Below, one piece after another: positions 51,591 through 63,500 of a DNA stretch of 64,000 nt; the stretch's first letter is position 1, and each line of letters begins with the position of its first letter. The notes under the pieces were generated by a model. It was not told the origin of the DNA, did no database searches, and worked only from the letters and a program-made list of their open reading frames with translations. Origin of the DNA: Ptychodera flava (Eukaryota; Hemichordata; Enteropneusta; Ptychoderidae); contig NC_091928.1 of NCBI RefSeq assembly GCF_041260155.1, positions 38,133,388 through 38,197,387 on the forward strand, in the 5' to 3' direction. Both the position numbers and the translations under genes were made by a program.

Positions 51591-51926
51591 TGGTTTACTT
51601 TCAGTGAAAAAACATTGAAACATCTCCCTTTTCATGACATGACATCCACATTCATTTATTGGAAATGTCTAAAATGTATATTTTAACCAAAACTGCAGTT
51701 TTTAAGCTTTTTTCACTAAAATTGAAGACATACTTAAAGGGCATTTCAAATGGTTTAATGGTTTACTTTCAGTGAAAAAAACGTTGAAACATCTCCCTTT
51801 TCATGACATGACATCCACATTCATTTATTGGAAATGTCTAAAATGTATATTTTAACCAAAACTGCAGTTTTTAAGCTTTTTTCACTAAAATTGAAGACAT
51901 ACTTAAAGGGCATTTCAAATGATTTT
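51591..51926. repeat. 168-bp tandem duplication
   Basis: Two near-identical copies with a 168-bp period (anchor TGGTTTACTTTCAGTG at 51591 and 51759), in the non-coding left part of the Academ-like element. Confidence 0.9.
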
Positions 51927-52376
51927 AGTGAAATGGTTACTGATCCGATATGAAAAGGTGTTATGTGTTTTGTTATTCCTTCTTGAAAAAAACTGATTAG
52001 TGTTTATTTTTTGTGCAAAAGTATTCGTAATTACCAAATATGGAGAAATCTTAGGATCTACCATTCTAGTAATTTTGACCATTATGTGCTAAACTCTTTC
52101 AGAGTATATGATCAAAATAAAATGGACGTATGAAAATATGTGAAGGAGAAATGACCACATTTGTTAGACTTTTAACAGGTTTTTATTCTCCCTGTTTTCG
52201 TGAATGCATCAATCAGCAGAAATACATTTCGATAGGCTGAAAAATTTGAAATTTGAAATTTTCTGCATTTAAAAGACACAGATATTCCTCATATTTCTCT
52301 TTCATTAGCAAGTATTGTCCAATTTGTTATCACTATGACTGAGCGTTCTATTTTGTCTCCCATACAGTTAATTAGT

Positions 52377-55300
52377 TCATTCAATGTCACTTTCTATGTC
52401 TGAGAAGCTATCATTCTCTTCATCTCCCAGTTCACTTTCATCAATGTTTGTTGTGTTTGTACAGGAAACACACTGACACAGCTCTGTGCAAAACAATTCC
52501 ACTTCTCTACACGAACATCTTGATGAGCATCCAGACTTCTTGCATTTACAGCTTACAAAATTGATGATAGAATCTGGTGCAGGGGAAGTGTCATCCACTG
52601 GATTGATACATCCGAGTCTTGCACTATCCATCCATGTCCATGTGGGCTTGGTGCATCCATTTTGGCTTGCAAACATCGCCTGTAGATTGCTGTTTGGTAG
52701 TTTGCACGCTGTGTATGCAATTTCAGGCTGTCTTTGTTTGGAGGGAGGGCACCATCACTTTGTAGGCCAAGACGAAAGCAATTGTATCTTGCTTCATTCA
52801 CATTACTGCATCGGCTTTGTCCATACAAATCACAGACAAAGGACTCTATTTGTGTCATCAGTGTATCAGACAATGTCCATGACATTCCTAACTCATGGAA
52901 TGTACAAGTGTAGGTAGCACTTCCCAGCAGCAGTTTTATCATCTTCTTCTTGCCTTTGCCTTTGAAAGCACTCACGCTATCACAGCCAGAGAACACATGA
53001 AGGCTGAGGAGAGCCAGGGCAGTCTTGTCTCCCAAAGACTCTGATATTTTGTTTACATGCAGTATTTTACCATTTTTGCTGGTTTGATGAAGGAACAGCT
53101 GGCCCTGTAATTGATGAGCACAACTCACAGCTAACATCAAGACATCTGTATCAGGACTGCGAATGACAATGTTGTCTGCCTCCCCAATGTATGATGCATG
53201 TTGAGCATGGAGTAGTAGTCTTGTGTCAGCCTCTTCATGGTCACAATACAATTCTGGTATTTCAGTTACATCCATGACACCATCTGCAGATTGCAATCTG
53301 TAGCATAACTCGCCATTGGTAACATACATGGTGATACCCTGCAGGCATTCTGATTCATATTCTTCCATGATTCAAACAGAAAGAGTAGGAGAGATTCCTT
53401 ATTCTTACCAGAGGCAAGATACTTTTTGAACTGCCTTGGCATATTTAGAGTTGGTCTTGTGATCCGGATCTCAGTAAGAGTACCTATTGTTGCCCTACAT
53501 TTTCTCTCTGCATCTTTTATAGACTGTTCTCTCTACTGATCGATGACAAAGTCAATTTTTGTGGCACCATACTTAGCGGCCATTGCTCTCAACTGGTAAA
53601 ATATGCTGGATGCAAATTCTCCAAATGTGGCCGGTATCCTACTCTGTATTTGTATCGTCGCCATAGATCAACCATAATGGCAGTCTTGCCTTTGAAACTG
53701 AGGACAACAACAGCTTCTCGAAATGTTGCCTCCAGATAATGAGCAAGAACAGCTTTATTTGTCTTGGTCATTGTCTCATCAAAGTTAGCCAACATTGCTG
53801 GAACAGGGCCTAGTGGGTATGTCAGGGCATCATGAAGATCAAGTTGTCGTACCTGTGCAATCAACAGCATTCTCTGGAGAAGATTTCTATTTTCTTTCAG
53901 TGACAAGCAGTTCATGGTTACTTTTGACTTTGGTTTCTTGGATATATCTGCAAACGTTTTCCCTCGTACCACGGACATTTTGTCAAACAAATCTTTTACT
54001 CCTTGTGTCAGACGCTCATTCTCAAACTGTAGGTAGGCCTCTTCACCTCTTGAATATGCATTGGTAAGATCTGATGTGATCTCTTCACTAGCTAGGGCAC
54101 CAGCTGTAAGATGAACTAATTGACTATCTTTATCACTTGTGAACGGTGACCCGACTGACAGCAAAGTTGACATCACTTCCTGCACATCAGACTCATCTCT
54201 CTTCATTCTAGATTGTGTCAGGTCTTTGTATTCTGACTGCTTGTCTGTCTTACCAGCTTGGGTGAAGCAACCTGTTGTGATAGCTGAACGTGCAGGATGA
54301 CTGAGAATCCATCGGTTGAGTGCCCCTTGTTCTGCGTGAAACCAACCAGACCACCTTTGGTCTTCGACTCGCGATTAAAAGTCTGCTCGATGACTTGATC
54401 ACATGCTGTCATTGAAAATGGATGGTCACATGATCGCTGTACAGCAAATTCACCTTCACAAAATTTCTCATATACATGGGGATGTGCTTGTGGCAGAGCT
54501 AACATTTCCTGCAGATAGACTGGAAGATAACGTGAATAATTGACCTTCCCATATGCAAAGTACCATGGTAACATCTGTCGTATAGCAGCTAGATGTAAAT
54601 GCCAGTCCCCCTCACGTGTACCTCTGATGAATAGGAGTAGTAGCTGTACCATGTTCAAATACGAACTCCAGAAAGCATAATTGACGTTGCTTTCACAGCA
54701 CTTCTGTTTCACAGCACTTCTGTATGTGGTCTGTGTATTTCTGTTGTAACTGCTTCATTTCTTCTGTATTAACTGCATCGGTGAACGAATGGGGGTAGCT
54801 GTCTCGAAGATCAAGCAGGTAAGCAATCACCGGTAAATGTTCCTCTTCAGTCAAGCTGTCGAGGAATTCATTAAAGCGGAGACGGTGCATAGCCTCTGCA
54901 ACCAGTTTATGGCAGCGAACACTTCGGTTGTAATGATGTCCGCTCATTACACCATTGACTGAACCTTGGGCTAAAATACCAGACTCTATCATGATATCCT
55001 CCAAGCCAGCATCTCTGAAGCGCTTTCCTATTGCAGAAAGAACTGACATTGCTGGTGAAATTCTCCAAGACGTAGTATTAGGCGTTGTGTGTACTCTTCA
55101 TTCTGCCATCGGATTTCCTGTGCCTTTGAATAAATTGCCAGATCCATATTAAGTACCACACTTTGCAGGCGGAGTTTATTGGCGATATCAACACTTGTAC
55201 TCAGTACTGTGTTTATTGTGGACTTGTCTGTTGGACTGGCATCTATCACTGGTAGGTAGCCAATTTTGCTGACAGGCCGGATGATGTTGCTTGAGAGTTG

Positions 55301-58027
55301 CTGATTAAATCCAGTCCATGCCGGCAAAGTCACATTACCTTCCTCGACCTAGTAATCGAAAAATGAAAAAATCAAAGTGCAACTGTTTAAAGTAGAAACA
55401 AAATGTAGAAATAAAAATATCAACAATCATGTGTAATTAAGGGATTGAAGACTTTGCCGACTGAATTAGTCAATACAAACCTGCACAGTTTTGCACATCC
55501 AAAATGCCAAGTCTTTAGTAAGTGGGATATCAGTCACGCTGTCCTTGCTTCGAAGCATGCAGTCAGCATCTGACCCTACAAGTAGCATAAAAAAATTGTT
55601 GTATTGAACTGGATATTATTTGTATGATAGTAACAATGTTATATCTTCTGATTATAATGAAATTTGAAAATTTGTAATAATAATACTTATGTTATCTCTT
55701 CTATGAAAATATTACAATAAGAAAATGGACACTAACATGCAAAGTATTCATACAATTACAATATTAAACAGTAAGATAATGCATATTGGGGTTTATTAAA
55801 GGGATATCATTAAATTGGGGTAAAAGACACTGTATATATGAAAAGTAATTGGTTTGATTGTTTATGTATTGTGTAAACTGCATAGATGTAAAATGATGAA
55901 GGTTTCGGATGAAGGGGAAGGGCAAGTAGGGCATAGTGCAATTTGTGCAATAAATGGCAACATTTCATTAATGAGTGTGCACTTAAAGTACTTACAACTG
56001 TAATATAAGACCATTACATCATGATACATGGTGACTGTGATGATTATTGTATTTCACAATGTACAACCTGACGGTGCAGGGCCATGGCGGGGTTTACCAT
56101 GGTACTCAATAATGTTGCTTGGTGGAGCAGTAAGTGTCCTTTGCTTTGACTTTGTAATGGCAACTGCAGTTGAAAGGTTGACAGCAGTACTATCAGCTTC
56201 ATCTCCAGAGTTCCTTTGAATTATGATTCCATTGGTGTTATGAGTTGTACCTTTTCCTACAATGAATGAAAAAAAATATTGTAAAAAATTACAATATAAG
56301 TGTGCAATTATCTCCTTGTAGTAAAACTACAAAAAGTAACAGGACATCAATACTTTTCAAAGTCATTTTTTTAAATTTTTTCCATGGTGTCTTGTCATAA
56401 AATCAAAACCTTTAAAAATAAAAAGCTAACTACAGTATGTGTATCTGAGTCTACTTACCACTTAGAGTTTCTTCACCAAAATCATTATTGTCCCAAACTA
56501 AGGTGGTAAACACTTCTTGACAAAATCCTGGTGGCAAACCATCACTGTGAAGTTGTTGAAGAGCCAGTGCTGTGTCATGCTCTAAAACCGATGAATGTGA
56601 AATACAGTGGCCCAAACCATTCAGCAATCCTATCAAAGATGAAGACCCTGTCATGTGACGCACTGCCATACCAAGGGACAAGTGTTTTGGGGTGACTTTC
56701 CGTCCTCGAGATGACAATGATACTAAATCCTGACATATCGATAACAATTTGCTTTCTACATCTGCTGGGACATCCACACGTTCACTTGTAAGAAAGTCCT
56801 GTGATGTGCCAGTACACCAAGCTAGGAAATTGAACAGCTTTGTTGGCACAATACTTCTACTTTGCTGTATTGTAAGGTCTTCTTCCCTTGGAGGCCAGTT
56901 ATGAACGCCTTCTGTTTCATCAAGAATACCTCGAATATTCATTGCAGTGTGAATCATCTCAAGCCTTTCATCTTGGCTGTTATCATAGCTTGTTGTCATC
57001 GACTGTGATTCCATTTCATTTCCACTCTCTTCACTTTCAGAATCTGTATTGGTAATATTCAAGATATGAAAATCTGCAGCAGAATCTTCCCTTGTTGCCA
57101 TCAGTACTTCGCATTGCCGATACTTAGGTCGAATAAACACAAGTTTGTCACCAAACCTTGTTTGCAGTCTTCTTTTCAGTGACGAGTTTTTATACGTGGA
57201 TGCATCTATGTCTTCATCATCATTGATCATTTTAATGAACATATTTCTCATCACGTCCATTGAAATGCACTCCCTGCCCTCGATAATTCTCTTCTGTATA
57301 ACTTCATCGCAAAATTTCTTAAAGGATGGCGCGTACATGATACTGCTGTCTTCCTCTGCTTTTTTCTGGTACGTGTTAGTTACGCATCTGGTATAACTTT
57401 TGTAACATGATCTGTGATACTTCACTTCAATACTCACTAAGTCTTGACCTCTGAGTTGAATCAAAAGTTTCTCATCTTTCCTATATTCGGCGGCTTTAAT
57501 TAATGTACGTCCGTCAGTTTCACATGACGTAAGTTTTTCAGTTAACTTCTTTCTTGTTATCGGATCACGTCTTTGTTTCCGACGTCTGCACAAAATGCAT
57601 ATCGGTGGTAACACATGTATACTTCGGCGTTTTGCTGCCGATATGGAGGTGGAAGTAGGGTTGGATCGAAGGTGTCGCTTTTTAGGAGAAACATGGCATT
57701 GACCATCGTTATCAAGTTCTGTCGGCTCACTTGATTTGCTTGTTAAAAGCATTTTTCGCAGAGTACCTTTCTCTTTGCGTGTCCGTGCCTGAGTAAGCCG
57801 GTGTTTATCTGTGAAACGCTGATAGCATACACGGTGAAAGCCCGCCCGATCTCGGCATTCAGCGCTTACCTGCAACGCTATTTCCTGCTCCAAACATCAG
57901 AATCCTTCCATACTTCAGTACATTGAAGCAATTTAGCCCATGATTTATCTGTGAAGGAACAAATAGGCTCCTTTCTTTTCGTCTTCACGACGTGGCATAC
58001 ACACTGCATATCAACAGGGGCGGCCAT
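52377..58027 (-). pseudogene. Academ-type transposase with XPG-like nuclease, multi-exon, broken
   Basis: Minus-strand coding pieces in protein order: 58027-57894 (start MAAPVDMQCVCHVVK), 57893-56462 (CILCRR zinc-binding region, HLSLGMAVRHMTGS, ending at donor GTAAGT), about 56259-56050 (GKGTTHNTNGIIIQ, after an acceptor), about 55576-55482, and 55350-52377. The last stretch is split by frameshifts near 55040, 54700, 54212 and 53480. It contains an XPG/FEN-like acidic core (CDHEEADTRLLLHA, IRSPDTDVLML, FSGCDSVSAFKGKGKKK) and a Cys-rich tail (CKCKKSGCSSRCSC). Similar unnamed proteins are common in marine invertebrate genomes. Several frameshifts and stops make this copy inactive. Confidence 0.7.
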
Positions 58028-58320
58028 TTTGTGCGACTATATAACGCATTGTTTGATTGGACCATGTGCAGGGAATGTTGCCGCAGCCGCCAATGAGAAC
58101 GTTTGTTACTATCGGGCACAAAGCTCCTGACCTTTTACCCCTATTTGCATCTGCTTCGTTTTTGAGACTTTTCGGTCAAATTTAGCGCAACGCCCAGCAA
58201 ACGGGATTGAAAATGACTTTTCTGTAGCTCCTAAGCTAGGATTTATGAATGGAGTTGATAAAAAGAAGTTCTCTCAATAATGAAACATTTTTGAAACGAT
58301 AGACCGGGTCGGCCCACAGA

Positions 58321-59045
58321 CTATAATAGTGAAATCTTTAGTCAAATTTTTCACTTTATTTGGCCTCCCTAAATGTGTCCAGTCTAAACCAGGCTTCAAC
58401 TTTATGTCTGGAATTTTTCAACAAGTAATGGATCAGCTAGGCATTAAACAGTATAGGTCATCCGCCTATCATCCAGAAAGTCAGGGTGCTCTTGAGCGAT
58501 TTCATCAAACTTTGAAAAACATGATAAGACCTTGTTTTGACACAGAGAGGCAGTGGGATGAAGGAATTCATTTTCTGCTCTTTGCTGTTAGAGAGTCAAT
58601 TAAAGAGTCTCTTGGTTTTAGCCCATTTGAGCTTGTATTTGGACATACAGTCCGTGGCCCACTTAAGCTCTTCAAAGAGAAATTCCTATCAGATGATGAT
58701 GATTGTCTGAATATTTTACAATATGTGTCAGATTTTCGTACAAAACTCTCTAAGGCATGTGAATTAGCCAGAGAAAACCTTGAGTCATCTCAGCAGTCAA
58801 TGAAAATCAAATACGATAAAAACACCTCAAAACGGAAGTTTGAACCAGATCAAAAAGTTCTTGTTCTTCTTCCGGTTCCTGGCAAACCACTCCATGCTCG
58901 TTACTTTGGGCCATATCTAATTGATAAGAAATTGAGCGATTTAAATTACATCATAATAACACCTGACAGGCGAAAACAAAAACAGCTATGCCACATAAAT
59001 ATGCTTAAGCCATATTTCGGTAGGAATAATCCTACTATAACATAG
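58321..59045 (+). pseudogene. Integrase of the LTR element, C-terminal part with GPY/F module
   Basis: Continues the integrase core after the nested transposon: FFTLFGLPKCVQS, then HPESQGALERFHQTLK with the catalytic Glu, then the GPY/F module (RYFGPYLIDKKL...) and HINMLKPYF. The second catalytic Asp is replaced (SKPG). The open frame of 238 residues is otherwise intact, which suggests a fairly young element. Confidence 0.88.
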
Positions 59046-59297
59046 CCTGTCAGTGCAGTCAGTTCAAAATATTATGAAGATAGCGATACTGAAATTGACT
59101 TGAGTGAAAATACTCTAAATTCAAAGCTGGGCTCGGTCAAACTTCAGAATTCAGAAATCCTGGAGAATCTTGAGTCTACAAAGTTGGCACACCTCCAGCC
59201 GTCACAACAACAACAGGTGAAAGAACTGATCCAGGAATATAAACACCTGTTCCAAGATATTCCAATGAAGACAAACATCATCTAGCACAACGTAGAT

Positions 59298-59460
59298 GTC
59301 GGCGACAGTTATCCTGTGGAACAACATCCATACAGACTGAATCCAGCGAAAGCGAAATATCTCCAGGAAGAAGTCAAGTATTTGCGGAACAATGACTTTA
59401 TCGAACTTAATAAAAGTAACTGGACTTTGCCGTGCATACTTTATGCCAAATTCAGTGTCT
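59298..59460 (+). pseudogene. Reverse transcriptase start of the LTR element, rest deleted
   Basis: Only the N-terminal edge of a Ty3/gypsy RT is left (HPYRLNPAKAKYLQEEVKYL, NDFIELNKSNWTLPCIL). The palm with its YxDD motif is absent: the sequence passes within ~50 bp into RNase H. This is an internal deletion, since it lies after the integrase and before RNase H. Confidence 0.75.
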
Positions 59461-59469
59461 TTTCAAGTT

Positions 59470-59840
59470 TTCCAATACAAAATTACAAGAGGATACTCAT
59501 GGGATACATCATCCTCTTTGCTACTTTTCACGCAAATTCAACAAATCCCAGAGAAAATACTGTACAATTGAAAAAGAGTGTTTATCTTTGATTTTAGCTT
59601 TACAGCATTTGAAGTTTCAGCATTTTGAAGTTTATGTTACTTCTTCAAATCAGCCAATAGTGGTTTATATTGATCACAACCCTCTTGTTTTACTGCAGAA
59701 ATTTAAAGGCAAAAATCAGAGATTGCTAAGATGGAGTTTAATGTTACAGGAGTTTAATCTTGATATTAGACATATCAAAGGCAGAGACAATTTAATTACA
59801 GAGCGTCTCTCTCGTATTTCAAATGTTATAGTTGTTCACA
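59470..59840 (+). pseudogene. RNase H of the LTR element, C-terminal part
   Basis: YCTIEKECLSLILALQHLKF, VYIDHNPLVLL and RLLRWSLMLQEFNLDIRHIKGRDN are the standard tail of a Ty3/gypsy RT-RNase H. The first catalytic part is lost with the RT deletion. Confidence 0.8.
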
Positions 59841-59894
59841 CTTTTAAGATTACATTTGTAAACGAAAGATTTTTCTTTGAAAAAATTTCTTTTT

Positions 59895-59905
59895 TGAAGA
59901 GGGGG
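59895..59905 (+). promoter_or_regulatory. Polypurine tract
   Basis: GAAGAGGGGG directly in front of the TGTT start of the 3' LTR, the usual plus-strand primer position. Confidence 0.7.
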
Positions 59906-60500
59906 TGTTTTATGTAGGTCATTTTCCCCACACTCATAACGTTAGTCTAATTAGTCTAGAACATTCTCAAGGTCACTGCCCTTAACGAACTCACAACCTT
60001 GAATTCAGTTAGTCATGTTTGGAATGTTCTGGAAATGTAATTAGTTGTGTAAGAAATAATTTTAGAACAGTAATTAGCATGTCAATAAAAGTTCTAGATT
60101 GTTCTTATATGCTCTTATGTTAGCACATGGGTTAAATAGGGACGTGCACAGCTTCCAGTCAGACTTTTGGGATCGTGTCTCTCACGTGTTACTTCAATAC
60201 TCTGGAAACTCCAGCAGTATTATTTTCAAGACTTTTCAAGACCTTCACTGCCAACGCTGGATTTATACTGTGGACTTTGTGCAACTTCAAGCCTGCAAGC
60301 CAAAGGACTGTTCATTCATCCGACTGACTGTTACAACTCTGAGACTGGAGCTGTGCCGTCCCAGCTGAGATAAGTAGTCTGTATACTTTTACAGTTTGTA
60401 TTCTATCCCTGACTTAGCAATTAATTTTGTTTTTCGTAATAAATTTTGTTTTACACGGAAACTGCTGAGTTCACCTTTTTTCGTTTTCGAACACGTAACA
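59906..60500 (+). repeat. 3' LTR
   Basis: 595 bp, TGTTTTATG to CGTAACA, with an AATAAA signal at 60438-60443. It ends ~62 bp before the splice acceptor of the downstream gene, so the retrotransposon lies in that gene's upstream intron or 5' flank. Confidence 0.9.
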
Positions 60501-60562
60501 AATGTTTAAAATGTAGACAAATGATGTGTTATTTACAGCTGATCCCGTTGCTATTTATTCAG

Positions 60563-63500
60563 GGCAAAGATGCAGAGTCCTGAGGAAGTGCTGTGTATCT
60601 CAACAATATGGGATAAAACAACCCGGAGAGTGATCAGTAATTTCTGTAAGGCGACATTACATACGACTCCTAACAGTAAGATTCCTACAGTTTACTGCAC
60701 TTTCCTTGATGTTGAAGTGAGTGAAGAAACAAAGAATGAGGCAGCAAGATATGGAGTTACTTTGATTACTGCTTCACGAAACGAGTTGATAGATCCCCTT
60801 GAAGACCCACCAGGAATACATTGGCTTATCAATCACAATAACTACTACCCCGGACTAAGGGAGCTGAAAACTATTGGGTATGTGGTTGGTTTGTCTACAA
60901 AGACAAAGAATGCTGCATGCGTAATACACCGAAGTCTTTTCCCTGAAGCCAAACTTCACCATATACCTTCCAAACCCGCAGCAGGGTTTGTTGCACATGC
61001 CTGGGATAAAGATGAGCTGGGTCTGACAGGATTTCACAGAAGTCTTGTCGAAGATTTCTGTGAAAGGAAGGCCAAGGCAGGAGAAGTTCTGAAAGCCTAT
61101 TCTACCGTAGTTGACGTCAAAATCAGTGATGACCAGAAGAAAGATGCTCAGAGCTGTAGTGTAACCTTACTTCCAGCTCAAAGAAAGGAGGAGGTTGAAG
61201 CAAAAGACGACCCTCCAAGTTTGAGTGGCTGGTGAATCATGAAAGTTACTACCCTTACCTTGGAAAGATAGAAAATGTCCAATACGTGATTGGATATGCT
61301 CCAAAAACAGGACTTGCAGCAGCTTATATCCGAGAAAAACTTTTTCCTGGTGCAAAGCTAGTTCTCATCAACCATGCATGTCCTGAATCAAACTGCCTTC
61401 AAGTTGAAGAACCTGGATTTGTGGAATTTGAAGAGAAGATGTTACTTATGGCTAGCAAGGCAGACCTTGTCTTTTCCATTGGACCTCAGATCCACCAGTA
61501 TTTCCAGAACGCATACCGTACAGAGGTCAATAGTAAAATATTGTCAGAAATACCGCATGAGGAGATTCTCCCAAGACCAATCAGCTGTACTTTGTGGGAA
61601 GAACCTACAGAAAAAGAGATAGGAGAACACCATATAGTGACATGTGGTCAGATAGATACAAAGAAAGCCATAGAAAGATGTGACACTATGGCAGCTTCAA
61701 TAGGTACTGCGGCCAATCTTTTGAAAGCAAGCCATGGTGCATTAAACCCTCCTCGATGGAAAATACAGGGGGTATCTGATCAAGCGGGCAACAAAATAGT
61801 GCAATATTTATCTCATAAAATGCAGTGTCCTCATATCAAGCCAATACTTTATCCAGGACATTCAGCAAAATATCTGGTCAGATCTCTGCAACAGTCTCAC
61901 CTGTGCCTGCCTGTACCATCCTATGTAGATTACAGTTATTATGGCATGGAAGCAATGGTATCTGGTTTACCAACAGCTGTTGATGAAGATTCTCATCTAG
62001 CTCACTTCATCAAAAAACACTTCATGGAGCATGCTACCAACTGTATTGTATCAGCACAAACTGCAGAGAATAATCTGACTTCCAGAATACTAAAACACAT
62101 ACAGAATGCACCTGTGGCTTTCAAGCAGGCAAAGGCTCTGAAAAAAGACTTGGAAGAGAGTGCAGTCATAGCAACAGCTTGTGCCAGGTTTACAACCCTG
62201 TTAACATGTACTGTGAAGCGAGGAACAAGGGATGCAAATAAAGATTATGGACTACAGAGTGCTATTGAAGGTATCATACATATTTATGTCTTTTTTCAGC
62301 ATTTTCTTATAATTAAAACATATAAATTATATGATGTGACTTTAGGAATCTTTAGGTTAAAAATTATTATTTTTTCAGCTTCCAGGTATTCTGCCAGCTG
62401 AGACACAACAGCAGTGATAAGACGCTAAGTGATATGCAGAACAAGTGAAAAAATATACACCTTCGTTGGCAGATTTAAATCTTTTTACTTTCCTTGTATG
62501 TGATGTAAAATCTTGGTTGGTTTTTTTCCTTTCCCTTAAATTTACTTGAATGAAAAGGGTTTTTCCCGTTGCACTTTCGGTATCTATAGATTTATTTATG
62601 CTCCCCTTTCCAAATGATTAGTTGGTCAATTTTTTAAAGAGTTGCAATGTTGACGCGACCCCGCCAAAATTATTTGAAAAAATAAATTGAAGGTTCTGTA
62701 AGAGAAGCTTATTATACGCTGATACAAAATGTCGGTAAAAGTAGATCTTTAGTAATTTATTTGTACAAAATTTGTTTCTTGTTGTATTTGTAAATCATGC
62801 AAACATAATTGCCCTCACCATTGCCTTCTTTACTAAATATTCCCTTTGGTATTTTTGTATTGAAAACATATCCAGTGGCTGTTGGTGACAAAAAGGGTCA
62901 TTATTTGGCTTTATGTGTCAATCAATGTCAGTGTCATATTGAGAATTATACCGCGTCATGTAGCAAAAGACACGTCAGAAAAATATCGCTGATTTTTTTG
63001 TATAATTATTGTAATAGATACATTGTCCGCAATCTTGTGAAATAAGGATGTCACTGCATTGATTTGTTAAAAAGCTTTGATCACAATTGAATTTCATATC
63101 TCTACTTCCTCAGATATCCTAGAAGTACAGATAGTGTTGGATGACAGCGTTCTTCAACAGCATCTAAGAGAAGAAACCACTCAAGCACAAATTAGCCAAG
63201 ACCATGCAGAGAAAACAATTGATAAACTGAAGGCTGCACTGAAACGGAAAGTGGACGAAGTGGTGGCTGACGAGGACAGCTGCAAAGAAGTTAAGGAAAT
63301 CTGCAAAAAGATACTTGATGATGTGGATCTAAAAGGTTTGGTGGCAAAGTCCTTGGGCATCTTGATCAGGTTCCTTGCTCTTTACACTCTCTACAAGTTA
63401 AAGCACACTTGTAGATCCGGAAGCCTAGCAAAAGCATTTGAACCACTTCTGATAACAGATGACATGAGAAAGATGGCTGCAGCAGCAGAGATCAAACTGC

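Larger units (their letters stand above)
51209..58320. mobile_element. Academ-like DNA transposon nested in the integrase
   Basis: About 7.1 kb separates the two halves of the integrase core. The ends are weakly inverted: TATAGTGAGCTGTGGTCC near 51215 against the complement of GGCCCACAGACTATA near 58325. The interior encodes a large minus-strand protein with an XPG/FEN-like nuclease domain, the combination reported for the Academ superfamily. Exact boundaries and target duplication are not resolved. Confidence 0.65.
47889..60500 (+). mobile_element. Gmr1-type Ty3/gypsy LTR retrotransposon with nested insertion
   Basis: A full-length but dead LTR element. The LTRs start TGTT and end AACA, and the flanking 4-bp duplication is AATG (47885-47888 and 60501-60504). 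Domain order is gag, protease, integrase, then RT and RNase H, with a polypurine tract before the 3' LTR. Integrase upstream of RT in an element with Ty3/gypsy-type proteins and a GPY/F module is the hallmark of the Gmr1 group. Damage: many frameshifts in gag, integrase split by a ~7.1-kb transposon, the second integrase Asp replaced (VQSKPG where SDxG is usual), and most of RT deleted. Confidence 0.88.

Noticed and set aside
52486..52917. Plus-strand 143-residue frame
   Set aside because: Opposite-strand shadow of the Academ-like nuclease gene.
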